Source: a virus. Taken from it: a DNA stretch of 20,102 nt. The notes under the pieces were generated by a model. That model saw only the letters and a program-made list of their open reading frames with translations, was not told the origin of the DNA and made no database searches. The stretch is taken from positions 1-20,102 of IMG/VR virus record IMGVR_UViG_3300034071_000951; one strand, 5' to 3'. Shown one piece after another: positions 8,401 through 14,362 of this stretch. Position 1 is the stretch's first letter. The number at the start of each line of letters is the position of its first letter. The translations under genes were made by a program, and so were the position numbers.

Positions 8401-9865
8401 CACGTTGGCCATGAAGGGAACCATGCAGATGGCCAACAACAAGATCGTTAGTCTTGGAGATCCTACGGATCCACAGGATGCTGTAAATCTACGCAGCTTG
8501 ACAGCAAGTAATTTGCAAGACTATACTGTAACTAATGCTAAGGCAGGAGATACTCTAGTATTCACTGGTTCAGGTGATGCTGCTATAAATGCCAGCGTAA
8601 TTGGTGATATTGCCTTTGAGCTTACAACAGGAGTGGATTCTGCACTTAATCAGATTAATGCACAGATTGTGGCAGGTTCGATCATTAATAGTGATATTAA
8701 TGCTGCTGCTGCTATTGCATATAGTAAATTAAATCTTGCAACTAGCATAGTAAACGCAGACATAAACTCTGCTGCTGCTATTGCATATAGTAAATTAAAT
8801 CTTGCAACCAGCATAGTAAACGCAGACATAAACTCTGCTGCTGCTATTGCTGTTAGCAAGTTAGAAACACTGGCTCCAGATACTTTAGTAGGTAATTCAT
8901 CAGTGACTGCTTCTACGCCTAGCGCAGTAGCATTCAGCACTGTGGTAGACGAAGGCGGATCCATAAAGAAAACACAATATTCTAGTGTGGGATTTCTCAA
9001 ACGAGTTAGTGGTGTTAGTAGTACCGCAGACGTAAATTATAGTATAATAAACTCTTCAGCAGGATCATCTGCATTAGTCGGAGCATCGGAGCTCATAGCC
9101 AGAGACTCAAATGGAGACTTTGGTGGTCGAACCATAGACGTACAGAGTATCAAGATTGATACCAACTTGTCCATAGACACAGATGTAGTGGGGGGTTCTG
9201 GTGGTTATATTCGATACTACGGGTTTAATTCGGTAGGCGGAATATTAATCCAAAGTGATACTGCAGTTTCCGCCAACAATAAAATTGCATATTGGAATGA
9301 TTCACATGAATTTAAGAACAAGACTGGCGCAGCAAACGCACCTATAATTTGTTCAACTATTACGGCGACCACTGCACAGATTACAGAAATAACCACTGGT
9401 GGTAACACCACAGCAGGTACAATAACAGGAAGATGGACACTCACCGGCACTTCGCCTAATGAATCGAGACTTCAAGCCACATACTCTGCTGACCTAGCAG
9501 AAAACTACGAAGGTGATGAACAGTATGAAGTAGGTACTGTACTGGTGTTTGGCGGTGACAAAGAAGTCACTGTTAGCACCGTAAAAGGTGATACCCGAGT
9601 AGCAGGTGTTGTTTCTAATACCGCTGCCTATACCATGTTTGAAGCCTGTCCGGGATTGAAAAATCTCGTGGCCCTACAGGGACGTGTGCCCTGCAAGGTA
9701 GTAGGAAAGATTAAGAAAGGTGACATATTGATAACTTCAGGAATAGCAGGTGTGGCAGTAGCTGCCAGCGGAGATATCAAGGTAGGTACAGTGGTCGGTA
9801 AAGCCATCAAAGACTACGATTCAGACCATATTGGATTAGTCGAAATAGCAGTAGGGAGAACATAA
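2426..9865 (+). CDS. Giant mosaic tail-fibre/virion protein (2479 aa)
   Basis: A very large virion protein, probably a trimeric fibre. It opens with the cassette's shared signature GDxxRxxFxKVNxNFxxL (residues 17-34), followed by FKRLIAG. Then PQLGGDLSMRSGG and a KNYADSK linker (about 112-160). Gly-rich beta repeats follow (about 325-465, e.g. GSGFTSLP). A beta-helix-like entry is seen near 553-590 (PQNCSIVGDEFRRVIFRP). A helical island spans about 656-748 (CQRDIGLIVDAIVFDLKYG). A conserved stretch runs about 812-1190 (GGMFVDGFTGNLQFRH). Several beta modules lie between about 960 and 1750, of type HGLxxGxxVxFxTTGxLP followed by YYV. INSDINAAAAIAYSKL repeats are at about 2087-2148. The C-terminal domain (about 2353-2479) begins YSADLAENYEGDEQYEVG, resembling the end domains of many phage fibres, some of which self-process. 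No enzyme active site is recognisable. The stop overlaps the next ATG by one base. Confidence 0.88.
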   Translation: MARKTIDIGAIGNDGTGDSIRDSFRKVNDNFRELYSSLGLGENLTFIGLDDTPETYVGQNDPVTGSTPLVTVNNTESGLSFKRLIAGAGVSIDFTTNPNEITINSEFSEIVADPTPQLGGDLSMRSGGNQYRIIDAGTTISPLSPIYKHELVNKNYADSKIARAGVSAVNPETGLVDGSFGTMSGPLILSRSPEPDDDELYGGLIAATKQYVDSSAFGSSVNLYVALSGSDDRPGVSKALQGRALAYAYRTLEAALKRAEELVLEGPAEIGPYKKILTFNNGLGTCTLDGIGEAPGSGSGFSGILRMSIDTAELNGVGTNYFPGDILSVVGGTGTGTATIQVLTTLTTPGAISTFKIISTGIYTALPGTTAISTVISTSAAPVGIGAIGTGASFDLTYKVASVSIAPGGGGSGYGLVSVRITGGGGSGAFGTAVVTSGVITSITITDKGSGFTSLPTLLVNLPRFRIRTDGYRTDFTGDVLTNTPEAIRGRDIREGLFLRGETSGALAQILSHTGALDSDGNEIFDVDIKFGNFVTDEVISYGDISKSIQISILVESGEYYENYPLKVPQNCSIVGDEFRRVIFRPLPGVSSSPWAFQKFRRDLVIDGLTTANKLFAYHYLSDTDAPVYPPINNPGNYDSAATLLDLNRTFLQNEITAWINNNIDVAGVGSIWYNFEYLESKCQRDIGLIVDAIVFDLKYGEYNRTVSAALKYYQGASAQYAITVQLEQYQEVLVKLNQLMQSIIDNTEITPVYNPTFPQIIDQAFVAEVGADSVVSSLITAIDNIIDESGPGFGSVNQPKNNEEMDVFLANDAVRWQAITAQGHGGFMGILDPTGQILAKSPYFQECASFSRSKDRQVFAGGMFVDGFTGNLQFRHNTTSGDFLTLGVSGLARFPQLPCSFLVDDSVFRVNYVRDFVYDPAGSSANLVLDDINPFTRAAGTQTCTISFASPAVITRVAHRLQPGATVVFSTTGTLPGGIVAGQEYFIAEDGLTNNTFNINAAFGSTVKVNTTSAGSGVHSYQRIYEILMPGNRSMLCNDFTQINDLGYGICAINGGLVEAVSMFTYYCHISYYSVNGAQIRSIGGSSAHGNYALVAEGFDPLEIPTPTSVFEEFAQRVKCYFPNSVYENTLNGLFIYIYGYDYLPLNASELEVDHGGIIVRYPITTVAQEDSFPAGVARLNLTTGSSGAESDGLFAIVPDNTVMTLRNNGQIVLTGGLENVAVRPSTGLKLRETSNTVYRVLLFTSMEDTTGPYPVSITNASPAVIKILVTVNTITDNLVTTQQNHKLKLGDKFIPTSTANGFVSGTTYYVISVPEANQFTVSTSSGGSVHALVNGSGLTIQGVKTHKLIENYTISFRSTAGFTATISGTTLTIVSLTFGTIATGMTLTGLGITAGTTISSGSGSTWTINNSHTIASPLSMILTGAVPTGITAETEYYVLPDGLTDTEFRVSATKNGVAINTSSVGLGTFTLTHEGLTKTNLRENYDYVELTLNVPGDTAIYNLVASDTTVTTNLITLSTISYQVKPGMPIVFAGTTFGGITASTVYYVRSSPFSANIPIATVERSGATATIVTSVNHGLASGQTVDINTTGTALDSDNAVVITVTNATTFTYTSGVSGTITLVAAAAGRVVPDSKITVSATQGGATLTLSTASGTMTAVAGGELGATITIATPGVVTVTAHGFAVDDVICFKTTGALPGGVSTNINYFVQSTPSPDTFTLAVTPGAASGIATTGTQIGTHTVTRIFGRAGDTQFPVVAVPDQNISRLTGGKLMFKGEEYVVSQYDALAVTNTTFARVYLNRPLVDSLIAYRDSYTAKVAVPIRSNGALGNLTIRISLTRVTSHDLLEIGTGSYADTNYPKEIYGQSVNALNEDTEVEERDVGRVFYVTTDQFGNFSVGPYFRVDQGTGSVTFAASIALSNLDGIGFKRGVPISEFSTDSGFTDNATDTVPTENAARIYIERRLGMQHDGSAVSSGQLIPSITGGFMALNGTLAMKGTMQMANNKIVSLGDPTDPQDAVNLRSLTASNLQDYTVTNAKAGDTLVFTGSGDAAINASVIGDIAFELTTGVDSALNQINAQIVAGSIINSDINAAAAIAYSKLNLATSIVNADINSAAAIAYSKLNLATSIVNADINSAAAIAVSKLETLAPDTLVGNSSVTASTPSAVAFSTVVDEGGSIKKTQYSSVGFLKRVSGVSSTADVNYSIINSSAGSSALVGASELIARDSNGDFGGRTIDVQSIKIDTNLSIDTDVVGGSGGYIRYYGFNSVGGILIQSDTAVSANNKIAYWNDSHEFKNKTGAANAPIICSTITATTAQITEITTGGNTTAGTITGRWTLTGTSPNESRLQATYSADLAENYEGDEQYEVGTVLVFGGDKEVTVSTVKGDTRVAGVVSNTAAYTMFEACPGLKNLVALQGRVPCKVVGKIKKGDILITSGIAGVAVAASGDIKVGTVVGKAIKDYDSDHIGLVEIAVGRT
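6527..6670 (+). repeat. 48-residue beta module shared with the next gene (copy A)
   Basis: Codons 1368-1415 of the giant fibre (ISGTTLT ... SGSGSTWTINNSHT) align without gaps to residues 9-56 of the 696-aa fibre (ITGTTLT ... SGSGSLWTVNLSQT). I count 28 identical residues of 48. The DNA has diverged, so this is an old domain copy. Confidence 0.75.
8705..8850 (+). repeat. 66-bp in-frame tandem repeat (two full units and a partial)
   Basis: Units at 8705-8770 and 8771-8836 differ at one base (65 of 66 identical), followed by a 14-nt partial unit from 8837. Each unit encodes 22 residues beginning AAAIAYSKLNLATS and ending VNADINS. A weaker, older copy (SIINSDINA) precedes it. Near identity at silent positions indicates recent duplication. 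Confidence 0.92.
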
Positions 9866-11955
9866 TGGCAGCAACATTTTTAGGGTCTATCACAGGAACT
9901 ACCCTTACTGTAACTTCGTTGGTATCAGGTACGATCACAGTAGGAAATGCTCTGTATGGTACTGGAGTATTACAAGGTACTTTTATCGTTTCTGGATCAG
10001 GCAGTTTATGGACTGTGAATTTATCACAGACTGTGGTTTCAGATGGCAGCAGTTTAATCACAGCCACCGCATTTAATAACAACATATCACCAGGAGCACC
10101 TCCATTATTATGGAGTGATGTTAATGAAGCATTCACACTGATCAATGAAAATTTTGATGTTATAATCGCTACTATAGGTGGCGGAAGCGGCCTTACACCT
10201 ATAAACTTTGAAACTCTCGATACTGACCTTCGTCCAACCACAGATAATCTACGCAGTCTTGGTAGTGTTACGAATCGTTGGAAGTCAGTTTATACCAGCG
10301 AACATACTTTAGTTGATCCAACAAACGGTGTATTTCTAGGAAATGCACAGATCAAAGGTATCGGTCTGACAGTTAATCTTCCAGCCAATTCTACTATCGG
10401 GGGAGATCCCATAACTGGTATTGGCACCAGCCTGATCATAGATCCAGAAAAGACATTCTTTAAAACCATCGAAGTTGATGCAGGCAACAGTGTGGTGGCT
10501 ACAGAATTTGGTGACACTCTAAACTTGATCAGTGGCAGTGGAGTCAGCATGATGGTAAGCTCGGGTGCAGACTCAATCACTATCTCAAACACAGGTGTGC
10601 TGTCAGTGGCAGCTGGATCTGGAATAAGTGTTGCTACTGTGAGTGGCACATCCACAATAACCAATGCTGGTGTGCGTAGTCTACAGAGTACTACTGCACT
10701 GCCCTCAGGTAGAACCACAGGCGCTGGCATTAATATCACTGCAGGCACTGGTGACAACATCAGAGTTACCAACACCGGAGTGATCACGATATCGTCAGGT
10801 GTAGGTATCACCGTGAGTACAGATGCTGCCACAGGTGATGTCACTATCACAAACTCTGCACCAGCGGTCAATGCATTCACCCAGATTGAAGTCAATGGTG
10901 ATAGTGCTAATAGATTACAGGCTGATGCAGTCAGCGACGTGCTGAATATCACCAGCGGTGAAGGAATAACGCTTACCAAAGATCCTGCTACAGATACTCT
11001 AACTATCACAGTCAATCCAGTGTTTGATCTACGAGGTTCGGTGTTTGCTGATGACTCAACTGTGATGGTAGATGCTGTGGCTGGTGTGTTACGAGGTAAC
11101 TTTATTGGTTCGGTATTTGCAGATAATAGTTCGCAGATCATAGATGGCAACACTGCCACAGTCTACGGTAACATTGAAGCCACAACATTAAGAACGTCAG
11201 AACCGAGAATAGTGTTAGGATACCTAGCTGGATCTACTGGAGGTAGTGGTGCAGTTATAACAATAGGATCACTAGCAGGTGCAACAAACCAAGGCACAGG
11301 AGCTATGGCTATTGGCCCGTATGCGGGTCATACCAATCAAGGTATATCAGGAATGGCCATAGGTCCGTACGCAGGTTATACTGGTCAGGGATTAACTACT
11401 CTAGCTGTAGGTGCATACGCAGGACAAACTAACCAAGGCAACGTGGCTTTGGCCATTGGAGCATTTGCTGGTAATGATGGTCAGGGGACTAATGCAGTGG
11501 CAATAGGACCTTATGCGGGCGGAACCAATCAAGGAGCCGGTTCTATCGCTATTGGGTTGTATGCTGGATCTCTTAATCAATCTGCTAACAGTATAGTTTT
11601 AAATGCCAGTGGAGTTGCATTAAACGGATCTGCAGCAGGACTTTATATTGATCCTATTAGATCAACAACAAGTTCTGCTAGACCAGTAGTGTATGATTCT
11701 GGTACCAAAGAATTGTTCTATACATCTACATTAGAATTTATTAACAGCACTATTTCAACCAGTGATTCATCAGGTCTTATTGTAGATGTACAAACAACAT
11801 TCAACACAGACGTTACTTTTGAAAACGATATCATTGTAGCTGAAAGGTTAACTGTAAAAGGCAGTAGAGTTATCAACTTAACTGAATTACAAGCTATAAC
11901 GGCGGCAAGCACAGACTTTGCTGACTTCCAGACTAGAATAGCAGCATTGGCATAA
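9865..11955 (+). CDS. Fibre protein with 16-residue beta-roll repeats (696 aa)
   Basis: Probable trimeric fibre component. It starts with a beta module (residues 9-56) found also inside the giant fibre. Next is a short signature WSDVNEAFTLINENF (83-97), matching the F-x-x-I-N-x-N-F part of the cassette's docking signature. LRSLGSVTNRWKSVY follows (about 129-143), a phrase common in phage fibres. Repeated beta blocks then occur (SGSGVSM, AAGSGISV, SSGVGITV, TSGEGITL; about 226-370). Residues 455-580 are about eight 16-residue repeats of type AGxTNQGxxxMAIGPY, recalling the Hep_Hag/YadA head beta-roll. The C-terminus (about 625-696) is a helical-looking end with TVKGSRVINLTELQ. It starts on TAATG of the previous stop, so translation is probably coupled. 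No catalytic residues seen. Receptor binding or spacer function is inferred. Confidence 0.85.
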   Translation: MAATFLGSITGTTLTVTSLVSGTITVGNALYGTGVLQGTFIVSGSGSLWTVNLSQTVVSDGSSLITATAFNNNISPGAPPLLWSDVNEAFTLINENFDVIIATIGGGSGLTPINFETLDTDLRPTTDNLRSLGSVTNRWKSVYTSEHTLVDPTNGVFLGNAQIKGIGLTVNLPANSTIGGDPITGIGTSLIIDPEKTFFKTIEVDAGNSVVATEFGDTLNLISGSGVSMMVSSGADSITISNTGVLSVAAGSGISVATVSGTSTITNAGVRSLQSTTALPSGRTTGAGINITAGTGDNIRVTNTGVITISSGVGITVSTDAATGDVTITNSAPAVNAFTQIEVNGDSANRLQADAVSDVLNITSGEGITLTKDPATDTLTITVNPVFDLRGSVFADDSTVMVDAVAGVLRGNFIGSVFADNSSQIIDGNTATVYGNIEATTLRTSEPRIVLGYLAGSTGGSGAVITIGSLAGATNQGTGAMAIGPYAGHTNQGISGMAIGPYAGYTGQGLTTLAVGAYAGQTNQGNVALAIGAFAGNDGQGTNAVAIGPYAGGTNQGAGSIAIGLYAGSLNQSANSIVLNASGVALNGSAAGLYIDPIRSTTSSARPVVYDSGTKELFYTSTLEFINSTISTSDSSGLIVDVQTTFNTDVTFENDIIVAERLTVKGSRVINLTELQAITAASTDFADFQTRIAALA
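9889..10032 (+). repeat. 48-residue beta module shared with the giant fibre (copy B)
   Basis: Codons 9-56 of the 696-aa fibre, the partner of 6527-6670. Here the module sits at the protein's N-terminus, where the other cassette genes have the docking signature, and pushes that signature to residues 83-97. Confidence 0.75.
11227..11602 (+). repeat. Array of about eight 48-bp (16-residue) repeats
   Basis: In-frame repeats with pattern AGxTNQGxxxMAIGPY; the most constant positions are Ala-Gly at 1-2, Gln-Gly at 6-7 and Ala-Ile-Gly at 12-14. The first unit (AGSTGGSG) and the last (AGSLNQSA) are degenerate. DNA identity between units is modest, so the array is not a recent expansion. The pattern resembles left-handed beta-roll repeats of trimeric adhesins. 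Confidence 0.85.
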
Positions 11956-11966
11956 CGGAGCGACAA

Positions 11967-13337
11967 ATGGCAAAACAATCAATAAACGTAGGCACCACAG
12001 CTAATGATAAGAAAGGCGATAGCCTACGAGCTGCCTTTGTAAAAGTCAATGCTAACTTCACAGAACTATACAAGGCTGTAGGGCTTGCTGACACAGGACA
12101 AGATACTGCATTAACATTTGTAGGCAGTACTATCGGCACTGATGATAGTTCAAGTATTGTGATTGATCGTGCAACTACTGTCTCCAGCAACCTGTCAGTG
12201 GGTGGAGACATTCTGCCACAGACTGCTCTTGGTGGCGATCTAGGCTCAAGCACACTGCCTTGGCGCAGCCTGTATGTCAGCAACAACACAATTTATATTG
12301 GTGGCACAGCGGTAGGAATAGATGCTAATGGTAATTTAACAGTCAGCGGCAGTCAAGTAAACACTCCGAGCAGTACATTAGTCAACGGTGCCAACACATT
12401 GAGCCTCGGATCAGATGGTGTGTTAACACTGCCTGGTGGTCGTACCCGTATTGGCACATTGCTGGGATCAGATGCTATTATAGCCAACGAGGACACAGCA
12501 TTTGGTGTTGTAGCACAAGGAACAAATGGCACAGTTCAACTGGTGTGGGTAGAAGATCTAGAAAATTTTTATACCAGCAACATAGCGGCTGTATATGTAA
12601 ATTCTGGAGGTCCAGGTAGTGTTAGAATAGCAACAGGTGCCAATAGCGGCCCTGGACCCAATCACTGGGAGTTTAACGATGCTGGTGCATTAACATTTCC
12701 ACAAGGCACCACAATTGCCACCGCTGACGGCTCAAATGCATTTGTCATAGACGGTGCTGTTGACAAAGATGTTCAAATATATACCTACAGTGGTGAGACT
12801 GCTCGCGGATGGACCTTTGGCACAGATGGTGATCTAGAGATTCCCGGCGATATCAAGAGCAACGGCAATATCAACATTGACATCAACTTGGCAGACTCAA
12901 CACTGCGTAGATGGCAGTTTGGTGAAGATGGCAATCTTGAAACTCCGGGTGGTATACAGGTCGCAGGTATTCTCAAGATAGACGACGGAGTACACGAAAA
13001 GTTACAAACTAAGGCAGATGCTACAGGTACAGTAACACACGATTGTTCATTAGGTCACATATTCTATCACACAAGCCCAGATGCCAATTGGACAGCAAAC
13101 TTTCTTAATCTAAATTTATCTAGTGGCTATGCCACCTCAGTTACCTTAGTTATAGAACAAGGTGCTACAGGTTACTACCCTAGTGCGTTTCGGATAGACT
13201 ACATGGTTCATGCTATTAAATGGCAGGGCAATACCACACCAACACCGAGCACCAACAGAACTGATGTGGTTACTTTTAGCATTATCTGCACAGCTACTGA
13301 TACCTACACAGTGCTGGGACAACTAACAGGATTCTAA
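11967..13337 (+). CDS. Tail-fibre protein with shared N-terminal signature (456 aa)
   Basis: The N-terminus carries the docking signature GDSLRAAFVKVNANFTEL at residues 17-34, in exact register with the giant fibre. The middle is a run of short beta repeats of the type FGTDGDLEIPGDIKSNG and FGEDGNLETPGGIQV (about 275-330), common in phage fibres. The C-terminal 110 residues (THDCSLGHIFYH ... YTVLGQLTGF) match a type of distal domain I know from marine phage fibres, with IKWQGNTTPTPSTNRTDVV near the end. Probably a trimeric fibre whose C-terminus contacts the host or the next tip protein. Shine-Dalgarno GGAG (11957-11960) precedes the ATG. One base separates its stop from the small lectin-like gene, hinting that the two work together as shaft and tip. 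Confidence 0.85.
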   Translation: MAKQSINVGTTANDKKGDSLRAAFVKVNANFTELYKAVGLADTGQDTALTFVGSTIGTDDSSSIVIDRATTVSSNLSVGGDILPQTALGGDLGSSTLPWRSLYVSNNTIYIGGTAVGIDANGNLTVSGSQVNTPSSTLVNGANTLSLGSDGVLTLPGGRTRIGTLLGSDAIIANEDTAFGVVAQGTNGTVQLVWVEDLENFYTSNIAAVYVNSGGPGSVRIATGANSGPGPNHWEFNDAGALTFPQGTTIATADGSNAFVIDGAVDKDVQIYTYSGETARGWTFGTDGDLEIPGDIKSNGNINIDINLADSTLRRWQFGEDGNLETPGGIQVAGILKIDDGVHEKLQTKADATGTVTHDCSLGHIFYHTSPDANWTANFLNLNLSSGYATSVTLVIEQGATGYYPSAFRIDYMVHAIKWQGNTTPTPSTNRTDVVTFSIICTATDTYTVLGQLTGF

Positions 13338-13338
13338 C

Positions 13339-13731
13339 ATGCTGGGTTCATTCACAGGCACATTCAAGTTTGGTCGACGCCGTCGTCTCTCACTGCTACC
13401 AGCAGGCTATGTTACTCTAGCTGGGTTGACATGGGCTCCTATGACCACAGGTGGAACTTATGCAGCAGCTCAAACCCACGCCGCAAACTTCACAGGTCTA
13501 GGCTTTTCAGCAGGCACATGGCGAACGGCCACAGTTGCGGAAATTCAAAGTCTTGCATCAGTACTCAGTTATGCTGACGCTCAAAGTGTTTATGGGTGGG
13601 TATTTTCAAGTCATGCTTACAATATTTGGACTTCAGAGTCTGGGCGTGTTGTTAATTTTTTTACAGGGGCCAATGTTGGAACTTCAAATACTAATAATTT
13701 CAATTTTCTAGTTTGCAAAACTCCTGCATGA
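13339..13731 (+). CDS. Small lectin-like (DUF1566/Lcl-type) putative fibre tip protein
   Basis: 130 aa. After a basic N-terminus (FKFGRRRRLS, residues 10-19) the C-terminal part follows the pattern of DUF1566/C-type-lectin-like domains: GTWRTATVAEIQSL (59-72, as in WRLPTxxEL), IWTSES (94-99, as in YWSST), VVNFFTGANVG (102-112), then an Asn-rich stretch ending NFLVCKTPA. Such domains are used as receptor-binding tips. It sits one base after a full fibre gene, like the small adhesin genes next to long fibres in T-even phages. AGGA (13328-13331) serves as Shine-Dalgarno. The last 120 bases look more AT-rich and Asn-rich than the surrounding DNA. The domain match is from memory of the pattern and moderately sure; adhesin function is inferred. 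Confidence 0.72.
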   Translation: MLGSFTGTFKFGRRRRLSLLPAGYVTLAGLTWAPMTTGGTYAAAQTHAANFTGLGFSAGTWRTATVAEIQSLASVLSYADAQSVYGWVFSSHAYNIWTSESGRVVNFFTGANVGTSNTNNFNFLVCKTPA

Positions 13732-13749
13732 TTTGGATGCTAATAAACG

Positions 13750-13757
13750 GTAAATAT
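13750..13757 (+). promoter_or_regulatory. Late-promoter-like element GTAAATAT
   Basis: GTAAATAT in the 43-nt gap 13732-13774, 17 nt before the ATG at 13775, almost the same geometry as the minus-strand element at 2063-2070. A purine-rich AAGAGAG (13762-13768) follows as Shine-Dalgarno. Likely starts a second late unit for genes 13775-16837. Confidence 0.5.
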
Positions 13758-13774
13758 ACTAAAGAGAGCGTGTT

Positions 13775-14350
13775 ATGACAATTCAAACAATTAATATCGG
13801 CAATGTGGTAAATGATGGCCTAGGCGATGATCTACGCACGGCTTTTCAAAAGGTAAATGCTAACTTCAGTGATTTAAATTCGCAATTGACCATCACTGCT
13901 GTGAACATCAATGACACTGGCGTAGGTGTGTTTAAAGAAAAGGCAGGCACAGAACTGCGATTTAAAAAACTGGTCAGCGGTACAAAAATGCTGCTTACTG
14001 ACACAGACACCAGCATAGTGGTTAACAGCACAGCTCCAGATGCATTTATCAGAATAGACACTGACGCCGGGGTGATGTTAGCCAGCACACATCAACAGAT
14101 CACTATAGCAGGTACGGCAGCTCCGGGGTCTACCACCAGCGTCAAAGACATTGAGGTCACGGCGTTTAATTCTACTCTGTCAATAAAGACCATTATACCT
14201 GTCACAGACATATTAACCTCATATGATTTTGGCGCTATCACCGGTACTCTTAATAACTCCATGCAGGCGCTGTTCGCAGCATCTAATATGGACTTTGGCA
14301 CAATTACTCTGCCAGGCAGATTTGATCTAGACTGCGGCAGCATTGTTTAA
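13775..14350 (+). CDS. Fibre-like virion protein with shared N-terminal signature (191 aa)
   Basis: Residues 17-34 (GDDLRTAFQKVNANFSDL) are in exact register with the same signature in the 2479-aa and 456-aa proteins. A second shared element, LRFKKLVSGTKMLL then a short TDTDTSIVVNS strand (about 61-87), matches LSFKRLIAG in the giant fibre. The remainder is Thr/Ser-rich predicted beta with no recognised domain. It ends FDLDCGSIV without a distal tip domain, so it may be a short collar or adaptor fibre rather than a full one. It has its own late-promoter-like element. The next gene starts 12 nt later. Confidence 0.78.
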   Translation: MTIQTINIGNVVNDGLGDDLRTAFQKVNANFSDLNSQLTITAVNINDTGVGVFKEKAGTELRFKKLVSGTKMLLTDTDTSIVVNSTAPDAFIRIDTDAGVMLASTHQQITIAGTAAPGSTTSVKDIEVTAFNSTLSIKTIIPVTDILTSYDFGAITGTLNNSMQALFAASNMDFGTITLPGRFDLDCGSIV

Positions 14351-14362
14351 GGTGAAATCTAG

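Noticed and set aside
10290-11159. A 289-residue open frame on the minus strand inside the 696-aa fibre gene
   Set aside because: It is the mirror of a repetitive Thr/Ser/Val-rich gene: its sequence is low-complexity V/T/P/L, has no motif or convincing start, and opposes a well-supported frame.
13600-13731. Variable region of a diversity-generating retroelement in the lectin-like gene
   Set aside because: The fold and Asn-rich end are suggestive, but I see no template copy and no reverse transcriptase in the window. Kept only as a check under the tip-protein finding.
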